The notes: generated by a model from the letters alone, not told the origin. 64,000 nucleotides of DNA from Actinoplanes sp. M2I2 (GCF_023544445.1 NZ_JALPVJ010000018.1:124001-188000); one strand, 5' to 3'. Positions 8,491 to 17,197 are shown, numbered from the stretch's first letter. Translations and numbers: made by a program.

Positions 8491-10428
8491 ATGAAGAAGC
8501 ACCTGCGCCGTTATGCGGTTGGCGCACTTGCCATCGGCGCCGTAGCCGGAGGCGCCGCGATCGCCCTGCCCACCACTGTCACGTCGGCGAGCGAGTGGCA
8601 CCCGGCCACGTACAACCTGACCGAGACCCCCGACGAACTCCTGCCGACCACCGTGTCGACGCAGGCGCCCGTGCGCGTCGTCACCACGAGCCTCGACGCC
8701 GACGGCAAGCCGGTCATCAAGGTCACCACCGCCACCAGCAAGACCGCCGCCGCCAAGGCCGTCAAGGCCGGCCAGAGCGCCCAGAACGCCGTAGGCGTCG
8801 AGCTCGACGCGGTCACCACAGCCACCGCCGTTCCCACCGGCAGCGACTCGTATCGCAGCCAGCAGTGGGACTTCAGCAAGATCTCCGTCCAGACCGCCTG
8901 GCCCAAGTCGACCGGTTCCGGCGTGACCGTCGCCGTGCTGGACACCGGCGTGGACGCAAACCACCCGGACCTGGCCGCCAACGTCCTCTCCGGCTATGAC
9001 GCGGTCGCCGACAAGGCCGGCGTCAGCACCGACCCCAACGGGCACGGCACGCACGTCGCCGGGACCATCGCGGCCGTCACCGGCAACGGGCTGGGCATCA
9101 GCGCCATCGCGCCCGATGCCAAGATCCTTCCCGTACGGGTACTCGGCTCGAACGGGTCGGGCTACATGTCCGACGCGGCCGAGGGCATCGTGTGGGCCGC
9201 CGACCACGGGGCGAGCGTCATCAACATGTCGCTCGGCTCCTCGTCGAAGGTCAGCGCCGTCACCAACGCCATCACGTACGCCCGCAGCAAGGGTGTCACC
9301 GTCGTCGCCGCGGCCGGGAACGAGCGGGCCAAGGGCAGCCCGACCAGCTACCCCGCCGCCGACGCCGGCGTCATCGCGGTGGCTGCGACCGACTCGTCCG
9401 ACAAGGTGGCCACCTATTCGAACGCGGGCAGCTACGTCGACGTGGCCGCGCCCGGCTCCTCGATCCTCAGCACCTATCCGACGGCGCTGGGCAGCAAGAC
9501 CGGGTACGTCTCGATGAGCGGCACCTCCATGGCCGCCCCGCACGTCGCCGCGGTCGCCGCGCTGCTCGAGGCCTACCAGCCGGCGCTGACCCCGGACCAG
9601 GTGCAGGCCGCGCTGGAGAGCTCGTCCGTCGACCTGGGCCCGAAGGGCCGCGACAACGACTTCGGCTACGGCCGCATCGACGCCGCCGCCGCACTCGCCG
9701 CGGTCACGAAGACCCCCACGAGCCCGGCCACCACGAGCCCGGCCCCGACCACGAGCCCGACCACGAGCCCGGCCCCGACCACGAGCAGCCCCACCCCGTC
9801 GCCCTCCAAGACCACGACCGGCGCTCCGACCCCGACCCCGTCGGCCAGCAAGCCGACCGCGACGCCGACCCCGAGCAAGACCACCACCAAGCTCGCGCCC
9901 ACCATCACCGTCACCACCTCGCCGACCTCCGCCGTCTACGGCAGCACCAGCACGATCACCTACACCGTGACCGCGTCCGGCTCGGCCTGGGCCGGCAAGG
10001 CCGTACAGATCGGCCTCGCGAGCGCCGGCTCGTCGAGGTACAGCTTCACCAACGCCAAGACCGACGCGTACGGCCGGGTGGCGATCTCGGTGAAGGCCAC
10101 CGCCAGCTTCGACATCAAGCTGGTCGTCCCGGCCACCGCCACCTCGGTGGAGGTCGTCTCGCCGCTCACCACCTTCACGGTCCGGAGCCAGGCGGCGGTC
10201 CGGAGCCAGGCCGCGCACTCGCTCGACGTCGTGCTGACCGGGCCGACCGGGCAGAAGGTCGCGGTTCAGGAGTACGTGAAGGGCAAGTGGGTGACGGTCC
10301 GCGCGTTCACCGCGGCCAAGGCTCACACCACCGTCACCGGTCTGCCGTCCGGCGCGACGGTCCGCGTGGTCGTCCCGACCACGACCGAGGTCGCCGGCGT
10401 CACCACCGCTTCGATCAAGGTCGCCTGA
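8491..10428 (+). CDS. Secreted S8 subtilisin-family protease 1 with C-terminal beta domain
   Basis: 645 residues, with GGGGAGG before the ATG. Signal peptide (about 1-33), then a short propeptide-like region. The catalytic domain has Asp151 (AVLDTGVD), His185 (GHGTHVAG), Asn277 (AAGN) and Ser346 (GTSMAAP), so the triad and oxyanion Asn are complete. A Thr/Ser/Pro linker (about 405-465) is built from repeats of TSPAPTT. An Ig-like C-terminal part (about 466-645) holds a duplicated RSQAA. It should be an active extracellular protease. Neighbours are an IPT/TIG protein upstream and, convergent, the third two-cysteine protein. A second, closely related subtilase follows at 11323. Confidence 0.95.
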   Translation: MKKHLRRYAVGALAIGAVAGGAAIALPTTVTSASEWHPATYNLTETPDELLPTTVSTQAPVRVVTTSLDADGKPVIKVTTATSKTAAAKAVKAGQSAQNAVGVELDAVTTATAVPTGSDSYRSQQWDFSKISVQTAWPKSTGSGVTVAVLDTGVDANHPDLAANVLSGYDAVADKAGVSTDPNGHGTHVAGTIAAVTGNGLGISAIAPDAKILPVRVLGSNGSGYMSDAAEGIVWAADHGASVINMSLGSSSKVSAVTNAITYARSKGVTVVAAAGNERAKGSPTSYPAADAGVIAVAATDSSDKVATYSNAGSYVDVAAPGSSILSTYPTALGSKTGYVSMSGTSMAAPHVAAVAALLEAYQPALTPDQVQAALESSSVDLGPKGRDNDFGYGRIDAAAALAAVTKTPTSPATTSPAPTTSPTTSPAPTTSSPTPSPSKTTTGAPTPTPSASKPTATPTPSKTTTKLAPTITVTTSPTSAVYGSTSTITYTVTASGSAWAGKAVQIGLASAGSSRYSFTNAKTDAYGRVAISVKATASFDIKLVVPATATSVEVVSPLTTFTVRSQAAVRSQAAHSLDVVLTGPTGQKVAVQEYVKGKWVTVRAFTAAKAHTTVTGLPSGATVRVVVPTTTEVAGVTTASIKVA

Positions 10429-10446
10429 CGAAGCACCGCAAGCCGA

Positions 10447-10479
10447 GGACCCCGGGGCTGCTCAACGGCCCCGGGGTCC
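10447..10479. terminator. Bidirectional terminator with a stop codon in its loop
   Basis: A perfect 12-bp stem (GGACCCCGGGGC) with a 9-nt loop. It follows the subtilase stop on the plus strand. On the minus strand the TGA of the two-cysteine protein (10464-10462) lies inside the loop, so one arm of the stem encodes that protein's last residues. Confidence 0.9.
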
Positions 10480-11232
10480 GACGCGTAGCCGGGCCCATTC
10501 CCGGTCGATAACCGCGACGCTCTCACCCGACGACGGGCGTCCCTGCTCGGCCACGGCCACGGTGACCACGCTGCGGCTCGGCGACGTGCGCCAGCACACC
10601 AGCATCGACGGCATCACCCGTACCCGTTCCCCGGACGCCGACCGCACCGTCTTGGTGCAGCGGGCCGCACCGACCACCCACCCCGGGTCGCCCGCGATGG
10701 CCAGTTCCGGCCGGCCCGTGAGGTCGAAGCCGGCCGAGGTCACCCGGATCGTGCCCGAATCGGTCCGCTCGTCGTGCTTGGTGAGCCGGGCCGCGGCCGC
10801 CACACCCGGCGACGCGGCCGGAGTGGGCGAGGCCGAGGAGGGCGGCGGCGGCACGGGGCTGGCCTCCTGTCGTACGCCGGCACGGGTGACCCGCCCGATC
10901 GCCGGCCCGGCGGCCCGGGACCGCGACGCCGCGGCCGACGGCCGGGAGGGCGACGGCGACGGCAGCGGCGCGATCGACCTCGGCTCCCGCAGGGTTGTCG
11001 TGCGGGACAGGTCGATCAGCTGGCTCTGCACGACGAACGCGCCCGCCCCGGCCATCGCGGCCAGGCCGGCCAGCCCCACGCCGAGCTGTTTGCGCCGCTG
11101 GTTGCGCCGTTCCCGGGCCAGCGATCGGTAGACACCGTTCTCGTCCTGCACTGTCATCTGCGCGGGGTCCTCGTCCCAGGGCGGATCGGTCGCGGGGCGA
11201 CCTCGGTCCGATCGTTCCACCGAGACGGACAT
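10462..11232 (-). CDS. Membrane-anchored two-cysteine domain protein, copy 3
   Basis: 256 residues. A longer cytosolic N-terminus (about 1-50, acidic then strongly basic) precedes one membrane helix (about 51-70) and a Pro/Ser/Ala linker. The C-terminal domain shows FDLTGRPEL, Cys192, LVCWRTS (Cys213), RSVVTVAV and RPSS. The 21-residue Cys-Cys spacing is kept, although FRLS is replaced. It lies between the two subtilases: convergent with the first and divergent from the second, whose start is only 90 bp away. No clear ribosome site is visible. Function unknown. Confidence 0.8.
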   Translation of the reverse strand: MSVSVERSDRGRPATDPPWDEDPAQMTVQDENGVYRSLARERRNQRRKQLGVGLAGLAAMAGAGAFVVQSQLIDLSRTTTLREPRSIAPLPSPSPSRPSAAASRSRAAGPAIGRVTRAGVRQEASPVPPPPSSASPTPAASPGVAAAARLTKHDERTDSGTIRVTSAGFDLTGRPELAIAGDPGWVVGAARCTKTVRSASGERVRVMPSMLVCWRTSPSRSVVTVAVAEQGRPSSGESVAVIDREWARLRVGPRGR

Positions 11233-11322
11233 AGCGCTCTAAAACCACCGAACGAACGGCGAAACCGAGTCGCACCGCATCGCTCCCCGTCATGTCAACC
11301 GGCGCTGCCGAATCGGTCTGAC

Positions 11323-12954
11323 ATGAAGAAGCTGAGTGTGGGTGCCGTCGTCCTGACCGCCGTCGCGGGTGCTGTCGCGCTGGCGCTGCCGGAGCCGGAG
11401 CCGGCCTGGCGGCCGGTGACCCACAATCTCTCCGTGAGCCCGGCCGGTCTGCTGCCGCCGGTGGTCTCCCAGACCCGTCCGGTACGGGTGGTGAGCACCC
11501 GCCTCGACCGCGACGGCCGTCCCGTCGTGGCCGCCCGCACCGCCACCGACCGGGACTCGGCCGCGGCGCTGGTCGCCGACGGGCAGCGCGCGCCGGGCGC
11601 CGTCAGCGTCGAGCTGGACGCCCCGGTGACGGTGGCCCAGGTCGACCCGCTCCTGCCCGCCCAGTGGGATCTCGCCCGCGTCCGGGTCGACGGCGCCTGG
11701 CCGCGCTCGACCGGCGCCGGGACCACGGTCGCGGTTGTGGACAGCGGTGTCGACGCCACGCATCCCGACCTCGCCGGGCAGGTGCTGCCGGGCGCCGACT
11801 TCATCACCCACACCGAGGGCACGTCCGTCGACCCGCACGGGCACGGCACGCACGTGGCCGGCACGATCGCCGCGCTCACCGGCAACGGCGTGGGCGTGGC
11901 GGGCATGGCGCCGCAGGCCCGCATCCTGCCGGTCCGGGTGCTCGGGGCGGACGGCTCCGGCTACATGTCGGACGTGGCCAACGGCATCGCGTACGCCGCG
12001 GACCACGGGGCCGACGTCATCAACATGTCGATCAGCTCGACCTGGCAGGTCGCCGCGGTGAGCAACGCCGTCGCGTACGCGCGCAGCAAGGGTGTCGTGG
12101 TCGTGGCGGCCGCCGGCAACGCCCGCGCCCAGGGCAGCCCGGTCAGTTTCCCGGCGGCCGACGCGGGTGTCATCGCCGTCGCCGCGACCGCCTGGAACGA
12201 CAGCGTCGCCGGATACTCGAACCGCGGCGGGTACGTCGACGTGGCCGCCCCGGGCAGCGACATCCTCAGCACCTTCCCGGGCGACCGCTACGTACGGATG
12301 AACGGCACGTCCATGGCCGCGCCGCACGTCGCCGCCGTGGCCGCGCTGCTGAAGGGGGCCGACCGGTCGCTCACGCCCGACCAGGTGGAGTCCGCGCTGG
12401 CGTCGTCGGCCGTCGACCTGGGCCAGCCGGGGCGCGACGACGACTTCGGCGCCGGTCTGATCGACGCCGCGGCCGCCCTGTCCACCGTCGCCCCACCGAG
12501 CCCCAGTCCGGCCGTCACCACCGTCGCGCCGGCGCCGGCCCCCGAAGTCACGACCACCACGCCGGAACCGCCGGCCACGGTCACGCCCAGCCCGACGCCG
12601 AGCGAGACCCCCACGTTCAGCGAAACGCCCACCCCCAGCGAGACGCCCACGCCCACCGATTCGTCCAGCCCGGCCCCGAGTGCCACCGCGACGCCGAGCC
12701 CGAGTGCCACCCCGTCGTCCGCAGCGCCCGTCCGGCTCGACATCCGGCTCGTCCGCCCCGGCCCGGGCAAGCTCACCGTCGTCGTCGTGGGAGTCACCGG
12801 CGTACCCGTCGAGATCCAGCAGCGGGCGGGTGCGGAGTGGACGACCGTGCGCACCTACCCGGCCACCACTATCGCCCGGTTCGTCGACCTCGTCCCGGGC
12901 CTGGAGCACCGGGTCGTCGTGTCGGGCGCCACAAGCGACGTGATCCGGCTCTGA
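11323..12954 (+). CDS. Secreted S8 subtilisin-family protease 2
   Basis: 543 residues. The ATG at 11323 opens directly into a signal peptide (MKKLSVGAVVLTAVAGAVALALP). The frame is open far upstream, but that stretch is antisense to the two-cysteine gene. Catalytic residues are Asp140 (VVDSGVD), His174 (GHGTHVAG), Asn266 and Ser330 (NGTSMAAP). After the protease domain come a Ser/Thr/Pro linker with SETPTPSETPTP repeats and a short beta domain similar to the end of the first subtilase. No convincing RBS precedes the ATG. It is a paralogue of 8491-10428, and the pair flanks copy 3 of the two-cysteine protein. Confidence 0.95.
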   Translation: MKKLSVGAVVLTAVAGAVALALPEPEPAWRPVTHNLSVSPAGLLPPVVSQTRPVRVVSTRLDRDGRPVVAARTATDRDSAAALVADGQRAPGAVSVELDAPVTVAQVDPLLPAQWDLARVRVDGAWPRSTGAGTTVAVVDSGVDATHPDLAGQVLPGADFITHTEGTSVDPHGHGTHVAGTIAALTGNGVGVAGMAPQARILPVRVLGADGSGYMSDVANGIAYAADHGADVINMSISSTWQVAAVSNAVAYARSKGVVVVAAAGNARAQGSPVSFPAADAGVIAVAATAWNDSVAGYSNRGGYVDVAAPGSDILSTFPGDRYVRMNGTSMAAPHVAAVAALLKGADRSLTPDQVESALASSAVDLGQPGRDDDFGAGLIDAAAALSTVAPPSPSPAVTTVAPAPAPEVTTTTPEPPATVTPSPTPSETPTFSETPTPSETPTPTDSSSPAPSATATPSPSATPSSAAPVRLDIRLVRPGPGKLTVVVVGVTGVPVEIQQRAGAEWTTVRTYPATTIARFVDLVPGLEHRVVVSGATSDVIRL

Positions 12955-12995
12955 GTGCTGTCCACCGAAAAGATCATCCGGTTTACTCATCACCC

Positions 12996-13595
12996 ATGGG
13001 CATCATTTCCAGGGGATTCGGCGGCCGCCGACGAGAGTCGGTGCCCGGACTGCCGCCCGGTCAGTACCTCACCCACGACTTCCCGGTGCTTTCGGCCGGG
13101 CCGACCCCGCGCATCCCGCTCGACCGCTGGCGCTTCACCGTCACCACGGAGACCGGCGATCAGAAGAGCTGGAACTGGACGGAGTTCCAGGCGCTGCCGG
13201 CCGACGACGTCACGGTCGACATCCACTGCGTCACCAAGTGGTCCAAGCTCGGCACCACCTGGCGGGGCGTCTCGCTCGACACCCTGCTGGCCGACGTCGA
13301 GTCGGCGGCCGACTACACGATGGTCCACAGCTTCGGTGGCTACACCACCAACGTACCGATGGAAGATCTGCTCGACGGCAAGGCCTGGGTGGCGTACAAG
13401 TTCGATGGTGAGGATCTCGAGCCCGAACACGGCGGCCCGGCCCGGCTCCTCATTCCCCACCTGTACTTCTGGAAATCGGCGAAATGGGTCAACGGCGTGC
13501 AGCTGATGACCGAGGACGACCCCGGTTTCTGGGAGGCCGCCGGCTATCACATGTACGGAGACCCATGGCGCGAACAGCGGTATCAGGGCGACTGA
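12996..13595 (+). CDS. Sulfite oxidase-like molybdopterin oxidoreductase
   Basis: 199 residues. It matches the oxidoreductase molybdopterin-binding domain: RWRFTV near the start, then TVDIHCVTKWSKLGTTW with Cys78 as the expected Mo ligand, and GGYTTNVPMEDLL, GPARLLIPHLYFWKSAKW and FWEAAGYHMYGDPW. It is a small cytosolic form without the C-terminal dimerisation domain and without a Tat signal. The following FNR-type reductase overlaps it by 31 bp, so electrons probably pass from NAD(P)H/FAD to this centre. The substrate is unknown; methionine sulfoxide reductase MsrP is a relative of the fold. Confidence 0.9.
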   Translation: MGIISRGFGGRRRESVPGLPPGQYLTHDFPVLSAGPTPRIPLDRWRFTVTTETGDQKSWNWTEFQALPADDVTVDIHCVTKWSKLGTTWRGVSLDTLLADVESAADYTMVHSFGGYTTNVPMEDLLDGKAWVAYKFDGEDLEPEHGGPARLLIPHLYFWKSAKWVNGVQLMTEDDPGFWEAAGYHMYGDPWREQRYQGD

Positions 13596-14320
13596 TCTGG
13601 CGGGCGGCGACCGTTGCCGAAGCCCGCTGGGAGTCGCCGACGGCACGCACGCTGGTGCTCGACGTTCCGGACTGGCCGGGCCACCTGCCCGGCCAGCACG
13701 TCGACGTACGCCTGACCGCCGAGGACGGATACAGCGCCCAGCGCAGTTATTCGATCGCCTCGGCCTGGCCCGAGCCCGGCGGCAAGGTCGAGCTGACCGT
13801 CCAGCGGCTCGACGACGGTGAGGTGTCGCCCTACCTGACCGACACCGTTCAGGTCGGCGACCAGGTCGAGCTGCGCGGCCCGGTCGGCGGCTGGTTCGTC
13901 TGGCGCGACAAGCAGCCGGCGCCCGTTCTGCTGCTCGGCGGCGGCTCGGGCGTAGTGCCGCTGATGGCCATGGTGCGGGCGCGGGCCCTGGCCCGCACCA
14001 AGCAGCCGTTCCGGCTGATCTATTCGGTACGGACGCCGGAGGATCTGTTGTACGCCGACGAGCTGCGCCGCCGTGTCCGCGACGACGCCGGGCTCGACGT
14101 GCACTACGTCTACACCCGGAAGACGCCCGACAACTGGCCCTCGCCCCCGAAGAGGATCGACGTGGCCGCCCTGAACACGTACGGTTGGCCGCCGGACTTC
14201 GCACCGGACTGCTTCGTGTGCGGACCCACGACGTTCGTCGAGACCGCAGCCGACATTCTGGTCGCGCTCGGTCATGACCCGCGCCGGATCCGCACCGAAC
14301 GCTTCGGAGGGACGTCGTGA
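13565..14320 (+). CDS. Ferredoxin/flavodoxin reductase-type FAD/NAD(P)H oxidoreductase
   Basis: 251 residues. The ATG at 13565 lies inside the end of the molybdoenzyme gene. FAD-binding motif RSYSIAS, nucleotide-binding GGGSGVVPL and C-terminal CFVCGPTTFVE are typical of the FNR superfamily. No 2Fe-2S cysteines are seen at the C-terminus. It is the likely electron donor of the sulfite-oxidase-like protein, with which it is translationally coupled. The stop overlaps the next start (GTGA). Confidence 0.92.
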   Translation: MARTAVSGRLIWRAATVAEARWESPTARTLVLDVPDWPGHLPGQHVDVRLTAEDGYSAQRSYSIASAWPEPGGKVELTVQRLDDGEVSPYLTDTVQVGDQVELRGPVGGWFVWRDKQPAPVLLLGGGSGVVPLMAMVRARALARTKQPFRLIYSVRTPEDLLYADELRRRVRDDAGLDVHYVYTRKTPDNWPSPPKRIDVAALNTYGWPPDFAPDCFVCGPTTFVETAADILVALGHDPRRIRTERFGGTS

Positions 14321-14601
14321 CAGCACCCGGGGACAGGGCGGCGGCGCTCGACGGCAACGCCATGGCCGGCGATCTGCGCGAGATCTTCGCGGTCGACGTG
14401 ACCTCGGCGCGCTTCATGTGTGCCGGCTGCACGCACACCGACGCGGTGGCCACCCTGATGCTGTGGCACCAGGCGCCCGGGCTGGTGGCGCGCTGTCCCA
14501 ATTGTGACGACGTGGTGATGCGGGTGGTTCGCGCGCCCGACCGCGTCTATCTCGATCTGCGAGGCAGCGTACGCCTCGAAGTGCCGCTCGAAGGCAGCTG
14601 A
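14317..14601 (+). CDS. Small zinc-ribbon protein (DUF6510-like)
   Basis: 94 residues, GTG start overlapping the reductase stop by 4 bp, GGAGG 6 bases upstream. Two paired cysteines (FMCAGC and ARCPNC, about 36 residues apart) make a zinc-ribbon. This small protein is regularly the third member of actinobacterial sulfite-oxidase-like/FNR operons, to my knowledge without an experimental role. An electron-transfer or assembly factor is one possibility (inference). Confidence 0.8.
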   Translation: MTAPGDRAAALDGNAMAGDLREIFAVDVTSARFMCAGCTHTDAVATLMLWHQAPGLVARCPNCDDVVMRVVRAPDRVYLDLRGSVRLEVPLEGS

Positions 14602-14603
14602 CC

Positions 14604-16394
14604 TTGACCCGCCCGGGGCCGCCGGACGAGTTGCTGGCCGGAGCCGGCGAGTACGCCGAGTCCATCCGCACCGCCCAGGACGAGCTCATCCGCACGGCGC
14701 CCGAGAGCGTGCTGATGATCGTGGGCGGTCCGGGCACCGGCAAGACGGACACGGCGCTGCGCCGGGTGGCCTGGCTGCTCGACGACCCCGAGCTGGGTCT
14801 GACCAGCGGCGAGGTGCTGGTCGTGGGTCCGTCGCACGCGTTCGCCCGGCGCACCCGCGCGCTGCTCGAAGCCTGGGGTCATGACGGGGTCGCGCACAGC
14901 TCGATCGACGGGCTGCTGCCCAAGGCGGTCACCGGCCGGCCCGAGGCGCCGTACGTGACCCGGCTCAAGGGCGAGGCGCGGATGGCCGGCCTGCTCGGCC
15001 GGGCCCTCGAGAAACGCCGCAAGCGTCAGGCCTACCTGCCGTCGGTCATCACCGTACGGGGGCGGGTGGTGCGGCTCGACCCGGCGACGATCGAACGGGT
15101 GATCGCTACGGCCAAGGCCAGCGAGGCGACGGCCGGCGACCGGCGGCGCCTGCTGCGGGCGGCGCTGGTGGCCGGCACCCAGGACCCGCGGCTGATCCTG
15201 GACGCGGCCGATCAGCTGGCCGACCGGTTGTGGCCCGAGTTCGAGGCGACGACGTTCCTGGCCGAGCTGTTCGCCTCGCGGGCTCTGCTGACCGAGGCGG
15301 CCGCGGGCGAGTTCACCGACCGCGAGATCGACGCGCTGTGCCGGGTGACGGCCGAGGACCCGCCGTTCAGCGACGCCGACCTGCCCCTGCTCGACGAGGC
15401 CGAGCACCTGTCCGGCCTCGAACCGCAGACGTACGCCCATGTCGTGGTCGACGAGGCGCAGGACCTCTCGCCGATGCAGTTGCGCGCGGTCTCCCGCCGC
15501 TCGTCGACCGGCTCGCTGACCGTGGTCGGCGACATGGCCCAGTCGACCGGCCCGTGGGCGCGCGACGACTGGCACGACGTGCTCGCGCACCTGCCGTCGG
15601 AGATGCCGCACGTGCACCGCGAGCTGCGCTTCGGCTATCGCGTGCCCCGCCAGATCTTCGACCTCGCGGCCGAGCTGCTGCCGACCGCGGCGCCCAGCGT
15701 GCAGCCTCCGACGACCGTGCGGGACGGGACGGCCGACCCGGTGATCGCCCCGGTGGACCCGGCCGGGCGGGCCGCCGTCGTGGTCGCCGCGGCCGCCGAC
15801 CACGCGGCGGACGGGCGCTCGGTCGTGGTCATCTGCCCGGCCCGTTGCCGCGACGAGATCGAGGCGGCGCTGCGGGCGGAGGAATTGCCCTGGGGAACGG
15901 CTCCCGGCGACGGCCGCGGCCCGGCGATCACCCTGCTGAGCCCGCACGAAGCCAAGGGTCTCGAGTTCGACGCGGCGATCGTGGTCGAGCCCGGCTTCAT
16001 CGTCGACGACGACCCGCGCGGGCACCGGCTGCTCTACACGGCACTGACCCGGGCGACCGGTCACCTGCATCTGGTGGGCGCCCCGGAGGACCTGCCGGCC
16101 GATCCCGGTACGCACGGTGGCGCCCCCGGGCTCGTCGCGGACGAACCGGGCCTCACCGAAGCGGGCCCCGCCGAACCGGGTCTCGCCCCTGAGCCGTCAC
16201 CGCCGGGCCTCGCCCCTGAGCCGTCACCGCCGTCCGAGGCGCCGCCCGTCGTGCTCGACCCCGCCGTACAGGAGCAGATCGACATGGTCGCCCAGGCGCT
16301 GGCCGAGACGCTGCTGGGCAGCCTGACGCCGGAGCTGTGGCCGGTCGCGCTGGACCGGCTGATCGAGCTGATCAGCCCCGATCCGGCGGCATGA
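14604..16394 (+). CDS. HelD/UvrD-like superfamily 1 ATPase
   Basis: 596 residues, TTG start 2 bp after the previous stop. Motif I IVGGPGTGKTDTA, motif II HVVVDEAQDLSP, Gln/Arg-containing motif III GDMAQS, motif V AKGLEFDAAIVV and motif VI LYTALTRAT are all present. The overall order resembles HelD/UvrD-like proteins, and at under 600 residues it is shorter than typical actinobacterial HelD. HelD proteins remove stalled RNA polymerase; here the clamp-insertion arm appears reduced. Near the C-terminus PGLAPEPSPP occurs twice in tandem. The stop codon abuts a 26-bp tandem repeat. Confidence 0.85.
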   Translation: MTRPGPPDELLAGAGEYAESIRTAQDELIRTAPESVLMIVGGPGTGKTDTALRRVAWLLDDPELGLTSGEVLVVGPSHAFARRTRALLEAWGHDGVAHSSIDGLLPKAVTGRPEAPYVTRLKGEARMAGLLGRALEKRRKRQAYLPSVITVRGRVVRLDPATIERVIATAKASEATAGDRRRLLRAALVAGTQDPRLILDAADQLADRLWPEFEATTFLAELFASRALLTEAAAGEFTDREIDALCRVTAEDPPFSDADLPLLDEAEHLSGLEPQTYAHVVVDEAQDLSPMQLRAVSRRSSTGSLTVVGDMAQSTGPWARDDWHDVLAHLPSEMPHVHRELRFGYRVPRQIFDLAAELLPTAAPSVQPPTTVRDGTADPVIAPVDPAGRAAVVVAAAADHAADGRSVVVICPARCRDEIEAALRAEELPWGTAPGDGRGPAITLLSPHEAKGLEFDAAIVVEPGFIVDDDPRGHRLLYTALTRATGHLHLVGAPEDLPADPGTHGGAPGLVADEPGLTEAGPAEPGLAPEPSPPGLAPEPSPPSEAPPVVLDPAVQEQIDMVAQALAETLLGSLTPELWPVALDRLIELISPDPAA

Positions 16395-16602
16395 GCGTCA
16401 GCCCTGAGCCGGCGTTGTGCGCGTCAGCCCTGAGCCGGCGTTGTGCGCGTCAGCCCCGAGCCGGCGTTGTGCGCGTCAGCCCCGAGCCGGCGTTGTGCGC
16501 GTCAGCCCTGAGCCGGCGGCATGAGCATCAGCGCTGAGCCGGCGTTGTGCGCGTCAGCCCCGAGCCGGTGGCATGAGCATCAGCCCTGACTCGGCGTCAG
16601 GA
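16395..16602. repeat. 26-bp tandem repeat, 8 units
   Basis: Eight head-to-tail units of 26 bp begin directly after the ATPase stop. The unit starts GCGTCAGCCCTGAGCCGGCG and ends TTGTGC. Units 1-4 (16395-16498) differ only by C/T at one site. Units 5 and 7 end GGCATGA and units 6 and 8 begin GCATCAG. The last unit runs into the final codons of the minus-strand gene at 16597. The period is not a multiple of 3 and there are no spacers, so it is neither coding nor CRISPR. Confidence 0.95.
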
Positions 16603-16977
16603 GCGGAAGCCGCCGCGCAGGCGCTGAGCTAGGGAGATCGGCGAGGGCGGGCGGTCGGCCGCGGGCCGGGGCCGCGACGGGATGGACCGGCCGACCGGGC
16701 GGTCGTAGTCGGCGGTGGCGATCGCCTCGATGATCTGGCCGTCGCCGAAGTTCTCCGAGTCGGGGATCGAGGGGACGAAACCGACCAGGATGCCGTTACG
16801 CATGATCTGAGCCTCTAGCCCGGCCGTGCCGTCGTTGTCCCAGATGGCCTCGCGGCCGTCGGGAAGCACCACGCGGATGCCGTACTGGGTGACGCCGGCC
16901 TGCGGCAACTTCACATGGGCGAAGACATCGCGTGCCCGCAGCGTCTCGACCATCCGGCGTGCCCGTTCCTCTTCCAT
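16597..16977 (-). CDS. Conserved hypothetical actinobacterial protein
   Basis: 126 residues. Acidic/basic N-terminus (MEEERARRMVETL), a compact domain with GIRVVLPDGREAIWDNDGTAGLEAQ, then a Pro/Arg-rich tail. No signal peptide, no membrane segment, no recognised motif. TAACGT lies exactly 6 nt before the ATG, so the message is probably leaderless. It is convergent with the HelD-like gene across the 26-bp repeat. I cannot assign a function. Confidence 0.75.
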   Translation of the reverse strand: MEEERARRMVETLRARDVFAHVKLPQAGVTQYGIRVVLPDGREAIWDNDGTAGLEAQIMRNGILVGFVPSIPDSENFGDGQIIEAIATADYDRPVGRSIPSRPRPAADRPPSPISLAQRLRGGFRS

Positions 16978-17132
16978 GGTCCGACGTTAGCGAGGCCGTC
17001 TGAGGGCATCCTGAAGATCAGCTGTGCCGCTCGTGTGAAAGCCCGTCGCCCCGGGGCGGCGCCGACGCCGAAGACATCGATGAACGTTACTAGCCCGTAA
17101 CAGCAATGTCACCGTGTTTCTTTTCCCGCAAC

Positions 17133-17150
17133 ACTGAATTACCGTTCAGT
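17133..17150. promoter_or_regulatory. Inverted repeat upstream of the GDSL lipase
   Basis: ACTGAA-TTACCG-TTCAGT, perfect 6-bp arms with a 6-bp spacer, 48 bp before the lipase start. The A+T content is high for this genome. It is the size expected of a TetR-type operator, but no such regulator is adjacent. Confidence 0.4.
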
Positions 17151-17197
17151 AACCGGAGCGCTCCGGCTTCCCTCCCCCACGGACCGGAGGCCACTCG

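Noticed and set aside
6955-10326. Very long open frame on the minus strand (over 1100 codons)
   Set aside because: It is antisense to the IPT/TIG and subtilase genes, is almost only Arg/Gly/Ala/Asp, and results from the high third-position G+C of the real genes.
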